Below, in pieces: positions 1-7,871 of a DNA stretch of 26,862 nucleotides. The notes under the pieces were generated by a model. The model was not told where the DNA came from. It worked only from the letters and a program-made list of their open reading frames with translations, and did no database searches. Source of the DNA: an uncultured Christensenella sp. (GTDB taxonomy: Bacteria > Bacillota > Clostridia > Christensenellales > UBA1242); assembly GCA_910584815.1 (NCBI GenBank), contig CAJUBT010000009.1:1-26862 (forward strand), in the 5' to 3' direction. The stretch's first letter is position 1. Each line of letters opens with the position of its first letter. The translations under genes were made by a program, and so were the position numbers.

Positions 1-19
1 GGGTTTTACCCGTTAAATG

Positions 20-54
20 AAAAACCACCAGGTACACTGGTGGATTTTTATTTG
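20..54. terminator. Intrinsic terminator, both directions possible
   Basis: A perfect 7-bp GC-rich stem (CCACCAG at 25-31, CTGGTGG at 37-43) with a 5-base loop is followed on the plus strand by ATTTTTATTT and on the minus strand by TTTTTCATTT. It could end a plus-strand gene lying left of the window, or the minus-strand transcript from the gene at 493-2268. All three plus frames close before or just after it, so no gene can be assigned from this fragment. Confidence 0.8.
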
Positions 55-492
55 TAATTAAATTTTAAAAAATAATTATTATGAAACACTATTATTAATA
101 AATAATTTAATATATACAAATATACTAAAGTTTTTTACAAGTTAAAAATTTATATAATTTATAACTATGGCACAAAATTCAATGTTTTTTGGGCTTATTT
201 TTAGAGTTAACTTATTCCTAATAAACAAATTTTAAATTTAATTATAATTATTAAAATTTTAAAGATCTTCTTTTATTTACTTTTTTTCTAAAATAATTTT
301 TAATTATTTTTAAAGTATATTACCAATTATTAAACTTTTTTTACTGCAACATTTTTGCTAAAAATTTATTTTTTAAACTTGTTTTATGAGTAGTTTTAAT
401 TACTTTTTTAGAAATAAATTTATAACAGTATTAAAACTTTGCTTATTTATATTTTAAATTTTTTATTTAAAAAATTAGTTTTCGCCAGAAGA
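55..492. other. AT-rich intergenic region
   Basis: About 440 bases of nearly pure A/T with stops in all frames. I see no convincing promoter, RNA gene or long repeat. It forms the 3' flank of the membrane protein gene at 493-2268, whose nearest clear terminator is the hairpin at 20-54. Confidence 0.5.
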
Positions 493-2268
493 TTAATTAC
501 CTTTTTTATTAGTTTTTAAGTTAGATGTTTTTTTATTTACAATATTTGTTTTTGAGGTTTTACTTTTTTGTTTTGATTGTTGATTATTTTCCTTTCCCAC
601 ATTTTTTATAGAATTATTATTTTCATTTCTTTCTTTTTGATTATTTGAACTATTATTATTTCTAGTTATACTCTTTTTATTTTCGTTTTTTAAATTCAAA
701 TTGCTATTAGTTTTATAAATTACATCTTCCTTTTTTAAACTTTCTTCTCCATTTTTATTATTATTCAAAGAAGAAATGTTTATATTAGTTTCTAAATTTT
801 CTTTTTTATTATCTCCTGCAGTTACAGTTAAAAATTTTCTATCTTTTTCATCTTCTTCTACATCGTATGCAATTTTTTCTGCACTAGAAATTAACAGAAA
901 AATATATGCTATTAAAAATAAATTAGATGTGTAAGTAGAATCGAACATTGAGGCGAAAAACTGAGCAAAACAGGTAACCAAAACAAACAACTTAAAAGTT
1001 GTGAATTTTTTAAAAATTATTTCATATTTTTTTATAAAAAACGGAATTACTAACACAGACCCTACAACACCAATTGTAACTAGGTGATGAAGGAAGAAAT
1101 TATGAGCATAAACCATAGATAATTTTTCATATACAACTATTCCACAACCTGGAATTTTACCTGTGGTTGCATTAAAATCATTAGTAACAAAACCAATACC
1201 AAAAAAGAAATTATCTTTGAACTGATTAACACACCAATCCCATAATGTGCCTCTACCATTCAAACTAAAGCCCAAATTAATATAATAATTAATAGCATTA
1301 AGAACCTTATTCCAAAAAATAGCCACAAAGATAAGTAACACTCCTACAATGCAACCAACAGCAATTAAAAGTGCTTTGCGGTTAACAGACTTTATAATAA
1401 TATAAATTACGCAAATTAAACTAATAATTGCTGCAACAAAAGTTACTATACGAGAATAAGAAAAGAATATAGCAATATCTATTGCAAGTGCCATAAGTAG
1501 AAATAAATAATCTTTCTTATTTTTTAAAGCAAGATAAAAGCACGAACAAAGCCCTGTTAAAATTATTATACAAGCAGTGTTTATACTGCCCCTGTGGGCA
1601 TCTCCCGTGTTAACACCTACATAACCACCTTTGTTTATTATTGATTGAATAAAATTACCTGATTTTATATGACTAAAGAAAATTTCTAAAACCATTAATA
1701 ATGCTAAAAATATTGCACACCACGCAAAGTATTCCTGACAATTTTTTGTAAAATTTAAATAAAACCAATAAATACCATATAGAAGAATAAAACTTACAAA
1801 AACAATGCCAGTCATCATAATATTAAAGTGCCCAATAATTCCGCCTAATAAATTTGCAAGCATTAAAATTAAAAATGCCCAAAACATTTTACCTTTTTGA
1901 CATTTTGTTTTTTTAATTTTTATTTTCCAAACTAAAAACCAAATTAAAAAACCAATAGCAACAACAGCACAAACAAAACAATAAATTACCTGCCAAGTGT
2001 TAGGTAATGAGTTAAAACAATACATAAGTGCTAAAAAAGGCAATGCAAATGCTTTAGGGTTTTCTCTACAAATGGTAAAAACAAGGCACACAAATACCGT
2101 TAAAACAGTTATAGAAACAACAGGTACATTAACAGCCCAAAACACACTTACTACAACTGCTATAATTAGCAAAGCCCAATAACTATTTAAAAATTCTTCT
2201 AACTTTTGGTGCAAATTTTGGTGCTGAGTTTGGGTTTTACTAATATTTTCTTCTAAAACTTGTTCCAT
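493..2268 (-). CDS. O-antigen ligase/polymerase-like polytopic membrane protein
   Basis: The 591-residue protein has about a dozen hydrophobic segments between residues 33 and 470. A large hydrophilic loop carries the pattern of the O-antigen ligase (Wzy_C/WaaL-like) family: an Arg-containing NGRGTLWDW, then FFFGIGF, then AHNFFLHHLVTIGVVG. Family members join or polymerise lipid-linked glycans on the outer face of the membrane, so a role in a surface polysaccharide or teichoic-type glycan is inferred. Residues from about 474 to 591 form a hydrophilic tail rich in Asn, Lys, Ser and Glu that is unusual for the family and probably disordered. The start is supported by AAAGGGGG upstream of the ATG. 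No other glycan genes are visible nearby, so the substrate is unknown. Confidence 0.75.
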   Translation of the reverse strand: MEQVLEENISKTQTQHQNLHQKLEEFLNSYWALLIIAVVVSVFWAVNVPVVSITVLTVFVCLVFTICRENPKAFALPFLALMYCFNSLPNTWQVIYCFVCAVVAIGFLIWFLVWKIKIKKTKCQKGKMFWAFLILMLANLLGGIIGHFNIMMTGIVFVSFILLYGIYWFYLNFTKNCQEYFAWCAIFLALLMVLEIFFSHIKSGNFIQSIINKGGYVGVNTGDAHRGSINTACIIILTGLCSCFYLALKNKKDYLFLLMALAIDIAIFFSYSRIVTFVAAIISLICVIYIIIKSVNRKALLIAVGCIVGVLLIFVAIFWNKVLNAINYYINLGFSLNGRGTLWDWCVNQFKDNFFFGIGFVTNDFNATTGKIPGCGIVVYEKLSMVYAHNFFLHHLVTIGVVGSVLVIPFFIKKYEIIFKKFTTFKLFVLVTCFAQFFASMFDSTYTSNLFLIAYIFLLISSAEKIAYDVEEDEKDRKFLTVTAGDNKKENLETNINISSLNNNKNGEESLKKEDVIYKTNSNLNLKNENKKSITRNNNSSNNQKERNENNNSIKNVGKENNQQSKQKSKTSKTNIVNKKTSNLKTNKKGN

Positions 2269-2563
2269 TATATGCCCCCTTTTAATTGGTTTGTTACTAT
2301 AACTTTTAACCTTTATTTAAAATAATTAAGTTTTTAAAAAAATTTTAATTTGATAACTAAATTTTATATAAATTTATTAAACTTATTATTAAAATAATAG
2401 TTGATATTTTGAATTCTTTACTATTTAAGAGATATAATTTTTTAACTTAAAAATAAGTTAAATATTATTACTAAAATTTTTAAAATTTTAAAACTATACT
2501 TTATAATTATTTTTATAAAAATAAAAAAACAGGCTTAAATTTTTTAATGTTAATTTAATAAAT

Positions 2564-3238
2564 TTAAATATCTTCTATTTGCCAATCGATAGGGGTTAAA
2601 TTATTTTTAACTAAAAAATTGTTACACAATTTAAAATGATTACACCCAAAAAAACCGTTATAAGCAGAAAGTGGGCTTGGATGTGCACAAGTTAAAACAT
2701 AATGGTTTGATAAATTTATATCTTTAACAATTCCCCTTGCCCCAGCACCCCACAACATAAAAACAACGGGTGTTTGTTTTTTTGCAATTTCTTCAATAAC
2801 CTTATGAGTAAATGTTTCCCAACCCTTTCCTTTATGACTAAAACTTTTACCCTTCTCAACAGTTAAAACACTGTTAAGAAGCAGAACTCCTTGCTTTGCC
2901 CATTTTGTTAAATTACCATTATTTTTAGGTATCGGGTAACCAAATTCTGTGTTAAGTTCTTTATAAATATTTTGCAAACTTGGTGGAGGTGTTACACTTT
3001 CAACAGAAAAACTTAAGCCGTGGGCTTGACCTTCATTTATATATGGGTCTTGCCCAATTATAACAACTTTAACATCTGAATATTTTGTTTGGTTCAGTGC
3101 ATTAAAAACATTTTTATCTTGTGGATAAATTGTTTTGGTGCTATATTCATTTTTTAAAAATGCTTGTAAGGTTTTAAAGTAGTCTTTATCAAACTCTTGT
3201 TTTAAAAGTTCATACCAATTTTTTGTTATATAAAACAT
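2564..3238 (-). CDS. ung: Uracil-DNA glycosylase
   Basis: Family 1 uracil-DNA glycosylase, which removes uracil from DNA to start base excision repair. At 224 residues it has the usual length. The water-activating motif GQDPY has its Asp at residue 64, followed by GQAHGLSFSV; the LLNS motif has Asn122; the DNA-intercalation motif HPSPLS starts at His186 and is followed by GFFGCNHF. The three residues after DPY are Ile-Asn-Glu where many homologues have His-Gly-Pro. The ribosome binding site is weak (AAGAG). The gene stands alone between AT-rich gaps, transcribed like its neighbours, and I found no clear promoter or terminator of its own. Confidence 0.97.
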   Translation of the reverse strand: MFYITKNWYELLKQEFDKDYFKTLQAFLKNEYSTKTIYPQDKNVFNALNQTKYSDVKVVIIGQDPYINEGQAHGLSFSVESVTPPPSLQNIYKELNTEFGYPIPKNNGNLTKWAKQGVLLLNSVLTVEKGKSFSHKGKGWETFTHKVIEEIAKKQTPVVFMLWGAGARGIVKDINLSNHYVLTCAHPSPLSAYNGFFGCNHFKLCNNFLVKNNLTPIDWQIEDI

Positions 3239-3497
3239 ATTGCACTCTTTTGTATAATATTAATTTATAAGTATTTTTTTTAGATTAAATATAACTTTAA
3301 CTAAAAAACAATTTTAAAAGTTTATTTAACTTTGCTTGTTTATTTTTTTATAGTTTTTCTAGATAAAATTATTATTAAAAATTTTAAATAAAACACTATT
3401 TAATTTAAATGTTAAATAAATTTTAATAATAAACTTAAGTCTTTAATTTTTAAAATTCAAAATTTGTTTTGTTATGATTTTATTTTACATAATAATT

Positions 3498-4430
3498 TTA
3501 TTTTTGTTTTACTTTTTGAATTTTAATATATTCAAACGCTTTTGTTGCGGCAATTGCGCCATCACTACAAGCGGTTACAATTTGTCTTAATGGGGTGTTT
3601 CTAATATCTCCTATTGCAAAAACTCCATCGAAATTAGTTCTCATACAGTCATCTGTTATAATGTAACCATTCTCGCTTAGTTTTAAATCTCCATCAATCA
3701 TTTCAGTATCTGGCCCTCTGCCAATGCAAACAAAAAGTCCATCTATATCTATTGGCTTTATTTCCCCTGTAACTTTGTTAGTAACCTCTATTTGCTTTAG
3801 TTGCTCATCTCCAATTAATTTAGAAATAGCACTGTTTAAAACAAGTTCAATATTAGCTTTTTCTTTAACTTGTTTAGATAAAATTGCATCTCCTCTAAAT
3901 TCCTCTCTGCGATGAATTAAATAAACTTTCTTTGCAAGGTTACTTAAAAAGAAACAATCTTCTAATGCGGTGTTACCTCCACCAACAATAGCAACGGTTT
4001 TACCTTCAAAAAGTTTTCCATCGCAAGTTGCACAATAACTAATGCCTCGCCCAACAAATTTACGTTCGTTATCTAAATTCAATTTTCTAACACTAGCCCC
4101 AAAACCTAAAATAAGAGTGCGTGCTTTAAAAGTTTGCTTATAACATTCAACAACTTTAACATCGCCTTCAACTATAACTTTTTTAACTTCATCGTATGCA
4201 TATTCTGTGTTTAAAGTTTTTGTGTGGTTAAACATTCTATCAGCAAGTTCTTTACCTGTAATTTTTTCAAACCCTGTATAGTTTGCAATTTCATAGGTTG
4301 CAAGTAATGCCCCACCAACTTTTTCTTTTTCAATAACAATAACCTCTAGCCCTGCCCTTCTTGCATATATAGCAGCGGTCATTCCTCCAGGACCTGCACC
4401 AAGAATTGCAACATCATAAATTTTTTCCAT
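3498..4430 (-). CDS. trxB: Thioredoxin-disulfide reductase (NADPH)
   Basis: Low-molecular-weight thioredoxin reductase, a cytosolic FAD enzyme that passes electrons from NADPH to thioredoxin. In its 310 residues the order is: FAD-binding GAGPGG at residue 11, the redox-active CATC at 133-136 inside CATCDG, a second Rossmann motif GGGNTALE near 150, the NADPH-phosphate-binding HRR at 173-175, and the C-terminal FAD motif FAIGDIRNTPLRQIV with SDGAIAA. The HRR motif argues for NADPH use over the ferredoxin-dependent relatives. AAAGGA lies 12 bases before the ATG. A near-consensus promoter at 4502-4530 gives it its own transcript. No thioredoxin gene is in the window. Confidence 0.96.
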   Translation of the reverse strand: MEKIYDVAILGAGPGGMTAAIYARRAGLEVIVIEKEKVGGALLATYEIANYTGFEKITGKELADRMFNHTKTLNTEYAYDEVKKVIVEGDVKVVECYKQTFKARTLILGFGASVRKLNLDNERKFVGRGISYCATCDGKLFEGKTVAIVGGGNTALEDCFFLSNLAKKVYLIHRREEFRGDAILSKQVKEKANIELVLNSAISKLIGDEQLKQIEVTNKVTGEIKPIDIDGLFVCIGRGPDTEMIDGDLKLSENGYIITDDCMRTNFDGVFAIGDIRNTPLRQIVTACSDGAIAATKAFEYIKIQKVKQK

Positions 4431-4501
4431 AATATCAAGTGTTCCTTTATAATTCTTTTAAATTAAATTTATAATATAATTTAATTTTATTCTACTAAAT
4501 T

Positions 4502-4530
4502 ATTATATTTATTTTTGTGCAAAATGACAA
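4502..4530 (-). promoter_or_regulatory. Promoter of trxB
   Basis: On the minus strand TTGTCA (4525-4530), a 17-base spacer and TATAAT (4502-4507) match the housekeeping sigma consensus in 11 of 12 positions. It predicts a leader of about 65 bases before trxB. Confidence 0.7.
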
Positions 4531-4594
4531 GTAATTAATATAATAAGTTAAATTAATATTTTACTAATTTGTTAGAAATAATCTAAAATACTAT

Positions 4595-4629
4595 AAAAAA
4601 GCACTAATACAATCATTAGTGCTTTTTTT
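4595..4629 (-). terminator. Terminator of rplM-rpsI
   Basis: GCACTAAT at 4601-4608 pairs with ATTAGTGC at 4615-4622 around a 6-base loop, extended by an A-run and T-run on either side. On the minus strand it sits about 20 bases after the rpsI stop. The symmetric A/T runs would let it work from either direction. Confidence 0.85.
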
Positions 4630-4651
4630 ATTATAATTTTTAAATTTATCA

Positions 4652-5206
4652 TTATCTCTTTGAGAATTGTGGTGCTTTTCTTGCTTTCTTTAAACCATAT
4701 TTCTTTCTTTCTTTCATACGAGAATCTCTAGATAAGAAACCTGCTTTTTTGAGTTCTGGTTTAAATTGTTCGTTTTCTTTTACAAGTGCTTTTGCAATAC
4801 CTTGGCGAATAGCACCTGTTTGACCTGTATAACCACCGCCATAAACATTAACAACAACATCGTATTTATCTACAGTTTCGGTTAAAACAAGTGGTTGACG
4901 AACTACAAGTTTTAAAGTGTCTAGTAATAAATATTCGTTAATATCACGATTATTTATTGTAATTTTGCCTGTGCCACCAGCATAAAGTCTTACTCTAGCA
5001 ACAGCATCTTTTCTTCTACCAGTTGCAATATATTGACCTGTTACGCCTTTCTTTGCGGATTTAACTTTTTTAACTGGAGCTTTAACAGTTGTAGGTTTTT
5101 CTTCTTTTACAGCAACCTTTTTTTCTTTTACTTCTGTTTTAGGAGTTACTGCTTTTTTTGTTGTTTCTTTTTTTGTAACTGTTTTTTCTTTAACTTCTTC
5201 TGCCAT
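4652..5206 (-). CDS. rpsI: Ribosomal protein S9 (uS9) with an N-terminal Lys-rich extension
   Basis: Component of the 30S subunit whose C-terminal tail reaches the P site. The core from about residue 56 (GQYIATGRRKDAVARV) through GGGYTGQTGAIRQGIAKAL to the invariant end KAPQFSKR is canonical and accounts for the usual 130 or so residues. The first 55 residues are an added segment built almost only of Lys, Glu, Thr, Val and Ala, in the same frame with no stop. An internal start at the core is not apparent because no Met precedes GQYIATGRR, so the extension is likely translated. The gene begins 2 bases after the rplM stop and shares its transcript. Confidence 0.95.
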   Translation of the reverse strand: MAEEVKEKTVTKKETTKKAVTPKTEVKEKKVAVKEEKPTTVKAPVKKVKSAKKGVTGQYIATGRRKDAVARVRLYAGGTGKITINNRDINEYLLLDTLKLVVRQPLVLTETVDKYDVVVNVYGGGYTGQTGAIRQGIAKALVKENEQFKPELKKAGFLSRDSRMKERKKYGLKKARKAPQFSKR

Positions 5207-5208
5207 AA

Positions 5209-5652
5209 TTAAATTCTTGCTCCCTTTAAGGTAATTTGTTCTGGTTTTTGTGCTTCGTGGTTATGGTTAGCATCTTTATATACTCTTAACTTTTTAATCA
5301 TTTTTTTGCCAAGAGAATTTTTTGGTAGCATACCCTTAACTGCAAATTTAACAACGTCATCAGATTTTGTGCGCATTAATTCATCGTAACCAACTTCCTT
5401 TAATCCGCCTACATAACCTGTGTGATGGTAGTGTTTTTTATCTTTTAATTTATTGCCAGTAAGCACTAATTTGTCGCTATTAATAACTATAACGTGGTCG
5501 CCTGTATCTACGTGTGGTGTATATTCTGGTTTGTTTTTGCCTTTTAAAATGGTTGCTACTTGGCTAGCAAGTCTGCCAAGAGGCATATTTGTGGCATCTA
5601 CTACATACCATTTTGCTTCCACAGTTTGAGGCTTTGCCATAAATGTTTTCAT
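5209..5652 (-). CDS. rplM: Ribosomal protein L13 (uL13)
   Basis: Protein of the 50S subunit. The 147-residue product begins MKTFMAKPQTVEAKWYVVDA and contains the family signatures LGRLASQVATILKGK, HVDTGDHVIVIN and VKGMLPKN. The frame is open 20 codons further upstream, but the ATG at 5652 has a strong AAGGAGAT site in front of it and gives the standard length, so I chose it. First gene of the rplM-rpsI pair, driven by the near-consensus promoter at 5765-5793 through a leader of roughly 105 bases. Confidence 0.96.
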   Translation of the reverse strand: MKTFMAKPQTVEAKWYVVDATNMPLGRLASQVATILKGKNKPEYTPHVDTGDHVIVINSDKLVLTGNKLKDKKHYHHTGYVGGLKEVGYDELMRTKSDDVVKFAVKGMLPKNSLGKKMIKKLRVYKDANHNHEAQKPEQITLKGARI

Positions 5653-5758
5653 ATTATAAAAATCTCCTTCAAACTTCTTGTTTGTGTTTTTATTATTTTT
5701 TTTAAAAAGCATCTGTTACAACTTATCGGGGGCTAATCGACAAATATAATTTTTGCTA
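5653..5758 (-). promoter_or_regulatory. 5' leader of rplM-rpsI, possible autoregulatory leader
   Basis: The untranslated leader has one GC-rich island in otherwise AT-rich RNA (GATTAGCCCCCGATAAG, about 5722-5738) and a small hairpin CAAAC/GUUUG just before the Shine-Dalgarno site. Leaders in front of rplM are known in Firmicutes (the Rfam L13 leader class). Position and length fit, but I cannot match the consensus by eye, so the assignment is tentative. Confidence 0.3.
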
Positions 5759-5764
5759 ATAAAT

Positions 5765-5793
5765 ATATTAGTTCTTTTTAGGGCTTTTGTCAA
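5765..5793 (-). promoter_or_regulatory. Promoter of rplM-rpsI
   Basis: Minus strand TTGACA (5788-5793), exactly 17 bases, TAATAT (5765-5770): a full -35 consensus and a good -10. A 6-bp inverted repeat (5756-5761 with 5766-5771) overlaps the -10. The promoter lies after the terminator at 5826-5880, so the ribosomal pair is insulated from truA and the orphan gene. Confidence 0.8.
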
Positions 5794-5825
5794 GGGTTTT
5801 TTAATGGAAGTTTTAATTATGTGAA

Positions 5826-5880
5826 AATAAAAAAACATTAACAATTAAAACATAATTGTGTTTTATAAAAAGTTAATGTT
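5826..5880 (-). terminator. Terminator downstream of the orphan gene
   Basis: AACATTAAC (5834-5842) pairs with GTTAATGTT (5872-5880); nested inside, TAAAACA (5846-5852) pairs with TGTTTTA (5859-5865) around a 6-base loop. On the minus strand the structure runs into a T-run, so it should stop transcripts from truA and the orphan gene before they reach the rplM promoter. Confidence 0.65.
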
Positions 5881-5925
5881 AGAAGTTAATTTTAAATTTT
5901 TTAATTGCCAAAATAATAAGGCTTT

Positions 5926-6291
5926 TTAGGAAATATTAGGCAAAATATGTTTAATTTTAATAACATTTAAAAAATAAATTTTTTTAATTTTATAAACAAA
6001 AAAACATTTAATTATCACAATTATCTTTTTTTTAAGTTTTGCATTTTCGGTTTTAATTTTATCTATTATTTTATTACTATATTCTCCATCTGTTTTCAAG
6101 CCAGTGTTTTGTTCTAAAGTAGTTGATTTTTTATATTCATTTTTATACGTTAAATTGTTTTGGGTTTGTTTATTATCTAAATTTTTATTTAACTTGTTTT
6201 TATAATATTCTTGAAATTCTTTATTTAGTTCTGAAAATAGTTGCTCTGCTTCTCTTTTCTCTTTAGTAGACATTATTTCTTCTATATGCAA
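5926..6291 (-). CDS. Hypothetical protein, probable 3' part of a frameshifted gene
   Basis: The 121-codon frame has only a TTG start and no ribosome binding site. It is open for about 43 more codons upstream, to a TGA near 6420, with no start codon, and those codons read as ordinary protein (for example KWRTDVNSEFELKITNKIRND). This open stretch begins exactly where the upstream frame 6366-6614 runs out, so the two look like halves of one gene. The sequence is charged and helical (EKREAEQLFSELNKEFQEYYKNK), then Asn/Lys-rich, and ends with a basic hydrophobic stretch. I recognise no family. It sits between truA and rplM, where an extra gene is not usual, and is followed by the terminator at 5826-5880. 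Confidence 0.45.
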   Translation of the reverse strand: MHIEEIMSTKEKREAEQLFSELNKEFQEYYKNKLNKNLDNKQTQNNLTYKNEYKKSTTLEQNTGLKTDGEYSNKIIDKIKTENAKLKKKIIVIIKCFFVYKIKKIYFLNVIKIKHILPNIS

Positions 6292-6365
6292 AAATTCATA
6301 AATATATTTTTCTATTTCTCTATCTGAAAAATCCTTTGCTTTTAAATCATTCCTTATTTTATTTG

Positions 6366-6614
6366 TTATTTTAAGTTCAAACTCGCTATTAACATCTGTC
6401 CTCCATTTAGAAAAATATCTTCAGATTTAATATTATAGAATTCAAGGTAACTTTTATAAACTTCTGGGATAGACTTACCTAGTTTTGTTATACTGTAAGT
6501 ATCGTACCCCAGCACATCTTTTTCTATAAAATACCAATCCTTATTCTTTAGAAAATAAGGTTTCTTTTTAAATATTCCCATTTTTCTTTTTATACTAGGA
6601 TGAAAATTTAACAT
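6366..6614 (-). CDS. Hypothetical protein, probable 5' part of a frameshifted gene
   Basis: Short frame of 82 residues starting at an ATG, with only a poor ribosome binding site. A possible promoter (TTTAAA, 17 bases, TATACA) lies just upstream. Aromatic and basic residues dominate the start (FKKKPYFLKNKDWYFIEKD), then ITKLGKSIPEVYKSYLEFYNIKSEDIF. At Phe68 the gene crosses a run of five T on the coding strand (6411-6415). Stepping back one base there joins it to the frame that continues to 5926, giving a 229-residue protein. As read, it ends 14 residues later. No family recognised; a decayed or recently acquired accessory gene is the likeliest explanation, and an assembly error in the T-run is possible. 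Confidence 0.45.
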   Translation of the reverse strand: MLNFHPSIKRKMGIFKKKPYFLKNKDWYFIEKDVLGYDTYSITKLGKSIPEVYKSYLEFYNIKSEDIFLNGGQMLIASLNLK

Positions 6615-6841
6615 TTATAATACCCGCTTATTTAATGTATAATAAAACTTTTTACTTATTTAAATTTCTAATTACTATTAATAATTATTTATTTTAATTG
6701 ATAAAACGAATTAAATTTTAAATATAAAAATATGCACATACATTTTTTAAATTAATTTTGAAAATTGTTTGTTAAGATTTAAAGATTATTTAACAAAGTT
6801 TATTTAATTATGAAAAGCTATAAATTATAAATAAAATTATT

Positions 6842-7576
6842 TTAATAGCAAACCTCTTTTAAATATAAGCCATCTGGTTTTACAGTTTTCCCTGCAAGTT
6901 TACGATTGTTACCTTGTAACAAAAGGTCTAAGGTTTCAAGGCTTGTTTTCCCTGTGCCAATATCAAGAAGCGTTCCCACTATAATACGAACCATATTATA
7001 TAAGAACCCATTACCCGTAATTGAAAATATAAGGTATTTATTTTGTTTTGTTATATTGCAATCATAAATTGTTCTTGTTGTAGTTTTTGTTGAAGTTCCT
7101 GTTGAAACAAAGGATGAAAAGTTGTGAGTGCCTATTAATTTTTTACAAGCTTGGTTCATTATTTGTAAATTTAAATTATAGCCAAACGCTAAAGCCCTAT
7201 CTTCATCAAAAACGCTAAGGGTTCGTTCATTACAAATCTTATATATGTAAGTTTTACTTTTTGCAGATTTCCTTGCATTAAATTCCTCTGGAACTTCCTT
7301 ACTTGAAAGCACCTTTATATCGTTTGGTAAATTAAAGTTTATTATTATAGGTAACTTATTTATTTCTATGTTAGTGCTTGAATAAAAGTTTACAACTTGC
7401 CCCAATGCGTGCACGCCTGCATCTGTTCTTCCACTTGGATATATTGTTACCCTTTCGTTAAGAGTTTTAAAAATGGCTTCTTCCAAAACACTTTGAATAG
7501 TAACTCCGTTTTGCTGTTTTTGAAAGCCGCAATAATTTGTGCCTAAATATTCAATAACAAGTTTAATATTTCTCAT
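6842..7576 (-). CDS. truA: tRNA pseudouridine(38-40) synthase
   Basis: TruA converts uridines 38-40 in tRNA anticodon arms to pseudouridine. The 244-residue length is standard. The N-terminal motif YLGTNYCGFQKQ and the catalytic motif SGRTDAGVHALGQ, with Asp52 as the nucleophile, are clear, as is the C-terminal GNGFLYNMVRIIVGTLLDIG. No Shine-Dalgarno site precedes the ATG; instead a TATAAT box ends only 7 bases before it, so the message is probably leaderless. In many Firmicutes truA directly precedes rplM-rpsI; here that order is kept but an orphan gene and a terminator separate them. Confidence 0.97.
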   Translation of the reverse strand: MRNIKLVIEYLGTNYCGFQKQQNGVTIQSVLEEAIFKTLNERVTIYPSGRTDAGVHALGQVVNFYSSTNIEINKLPIIINFNLPNDIKVLSSKEVPEEFNARKSAKSKTYIYKICNERTLSVFDEDRALAFGYNLNLQIMNQACKKLIGTHNFSSFVSTGTSTKTTTRTIYDCNITKQNKYLIFSITGNGFLYNMVRIIVGTLLDIGTGKTSLETLDLLLQGNNRKLAGKTVKPDGLYLKEVCY

Positions 7577-7583
7577 ATTATTT

Positions 7584-7612
7584 ATTATAACACTTTTAAA
7601 ACTATTTTTAAA
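7584..7612 (-). promoter_or_regulatory. Promoter of truA, predicted leaderless
   Basis: TTTAAA (7607-7612), 17 bases and TATAAT (7584-7589) on the minus strand. The -10 ends 7 bases before the ATG at 7576, so transcription should start at or within a base or two of the start codon. Confidence 0.5.
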
Positions 7613-7716
7613 GTGGTTTTATTAATAAAAAATTTAAAAAAATAGTTTCTTATTATTTATTACTAAAACTATAAAGTTAATATACATTGCTATTTAAAAA
7701 ATTTATTAAATAAAAT

Positions 7717-7871
7717 AAAAAAACTTTATATAGTTTGCCATTATTGCCATAGTAACAAAAGTTTAAAAATTTACCAGTGCAATAGAACATAAAGCTAGAA
7801 AGCCTATTTAATGCATAGTAATATGCATTATGTTTTGCATAGTAATTCTTGGTAAGATTAGAATGGTGGCA
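7717..7871 (-). ncRNA. Candidate structured RNA of unknown class
   Basis: This stretch is richer in G/C than the surrounding intergenic DNA and its complementary segments nest in order. An outer stem uses TGCCA/CCATT elements at 7736-7750 with 7862-7871; then TTACCA (7771-7776) pairs with TGGTAA (7850-7855); then AACATAA (7786-7792) with TTATGTT (7828-7834). The last stem encloses two hairpins, 7793-7796 with 7801-7804 and TGCATA 7812-7817 with TATGCA 7822-7827. One pair in the first hairpin is G-U only on the minus strand, which favours that direction. A CATAAT -10-like box (7876-7881) precedes it and a weak hairpin with a T-run (7717-7736) ends it. No known RNA family was recognised. Confidence 0.3.
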
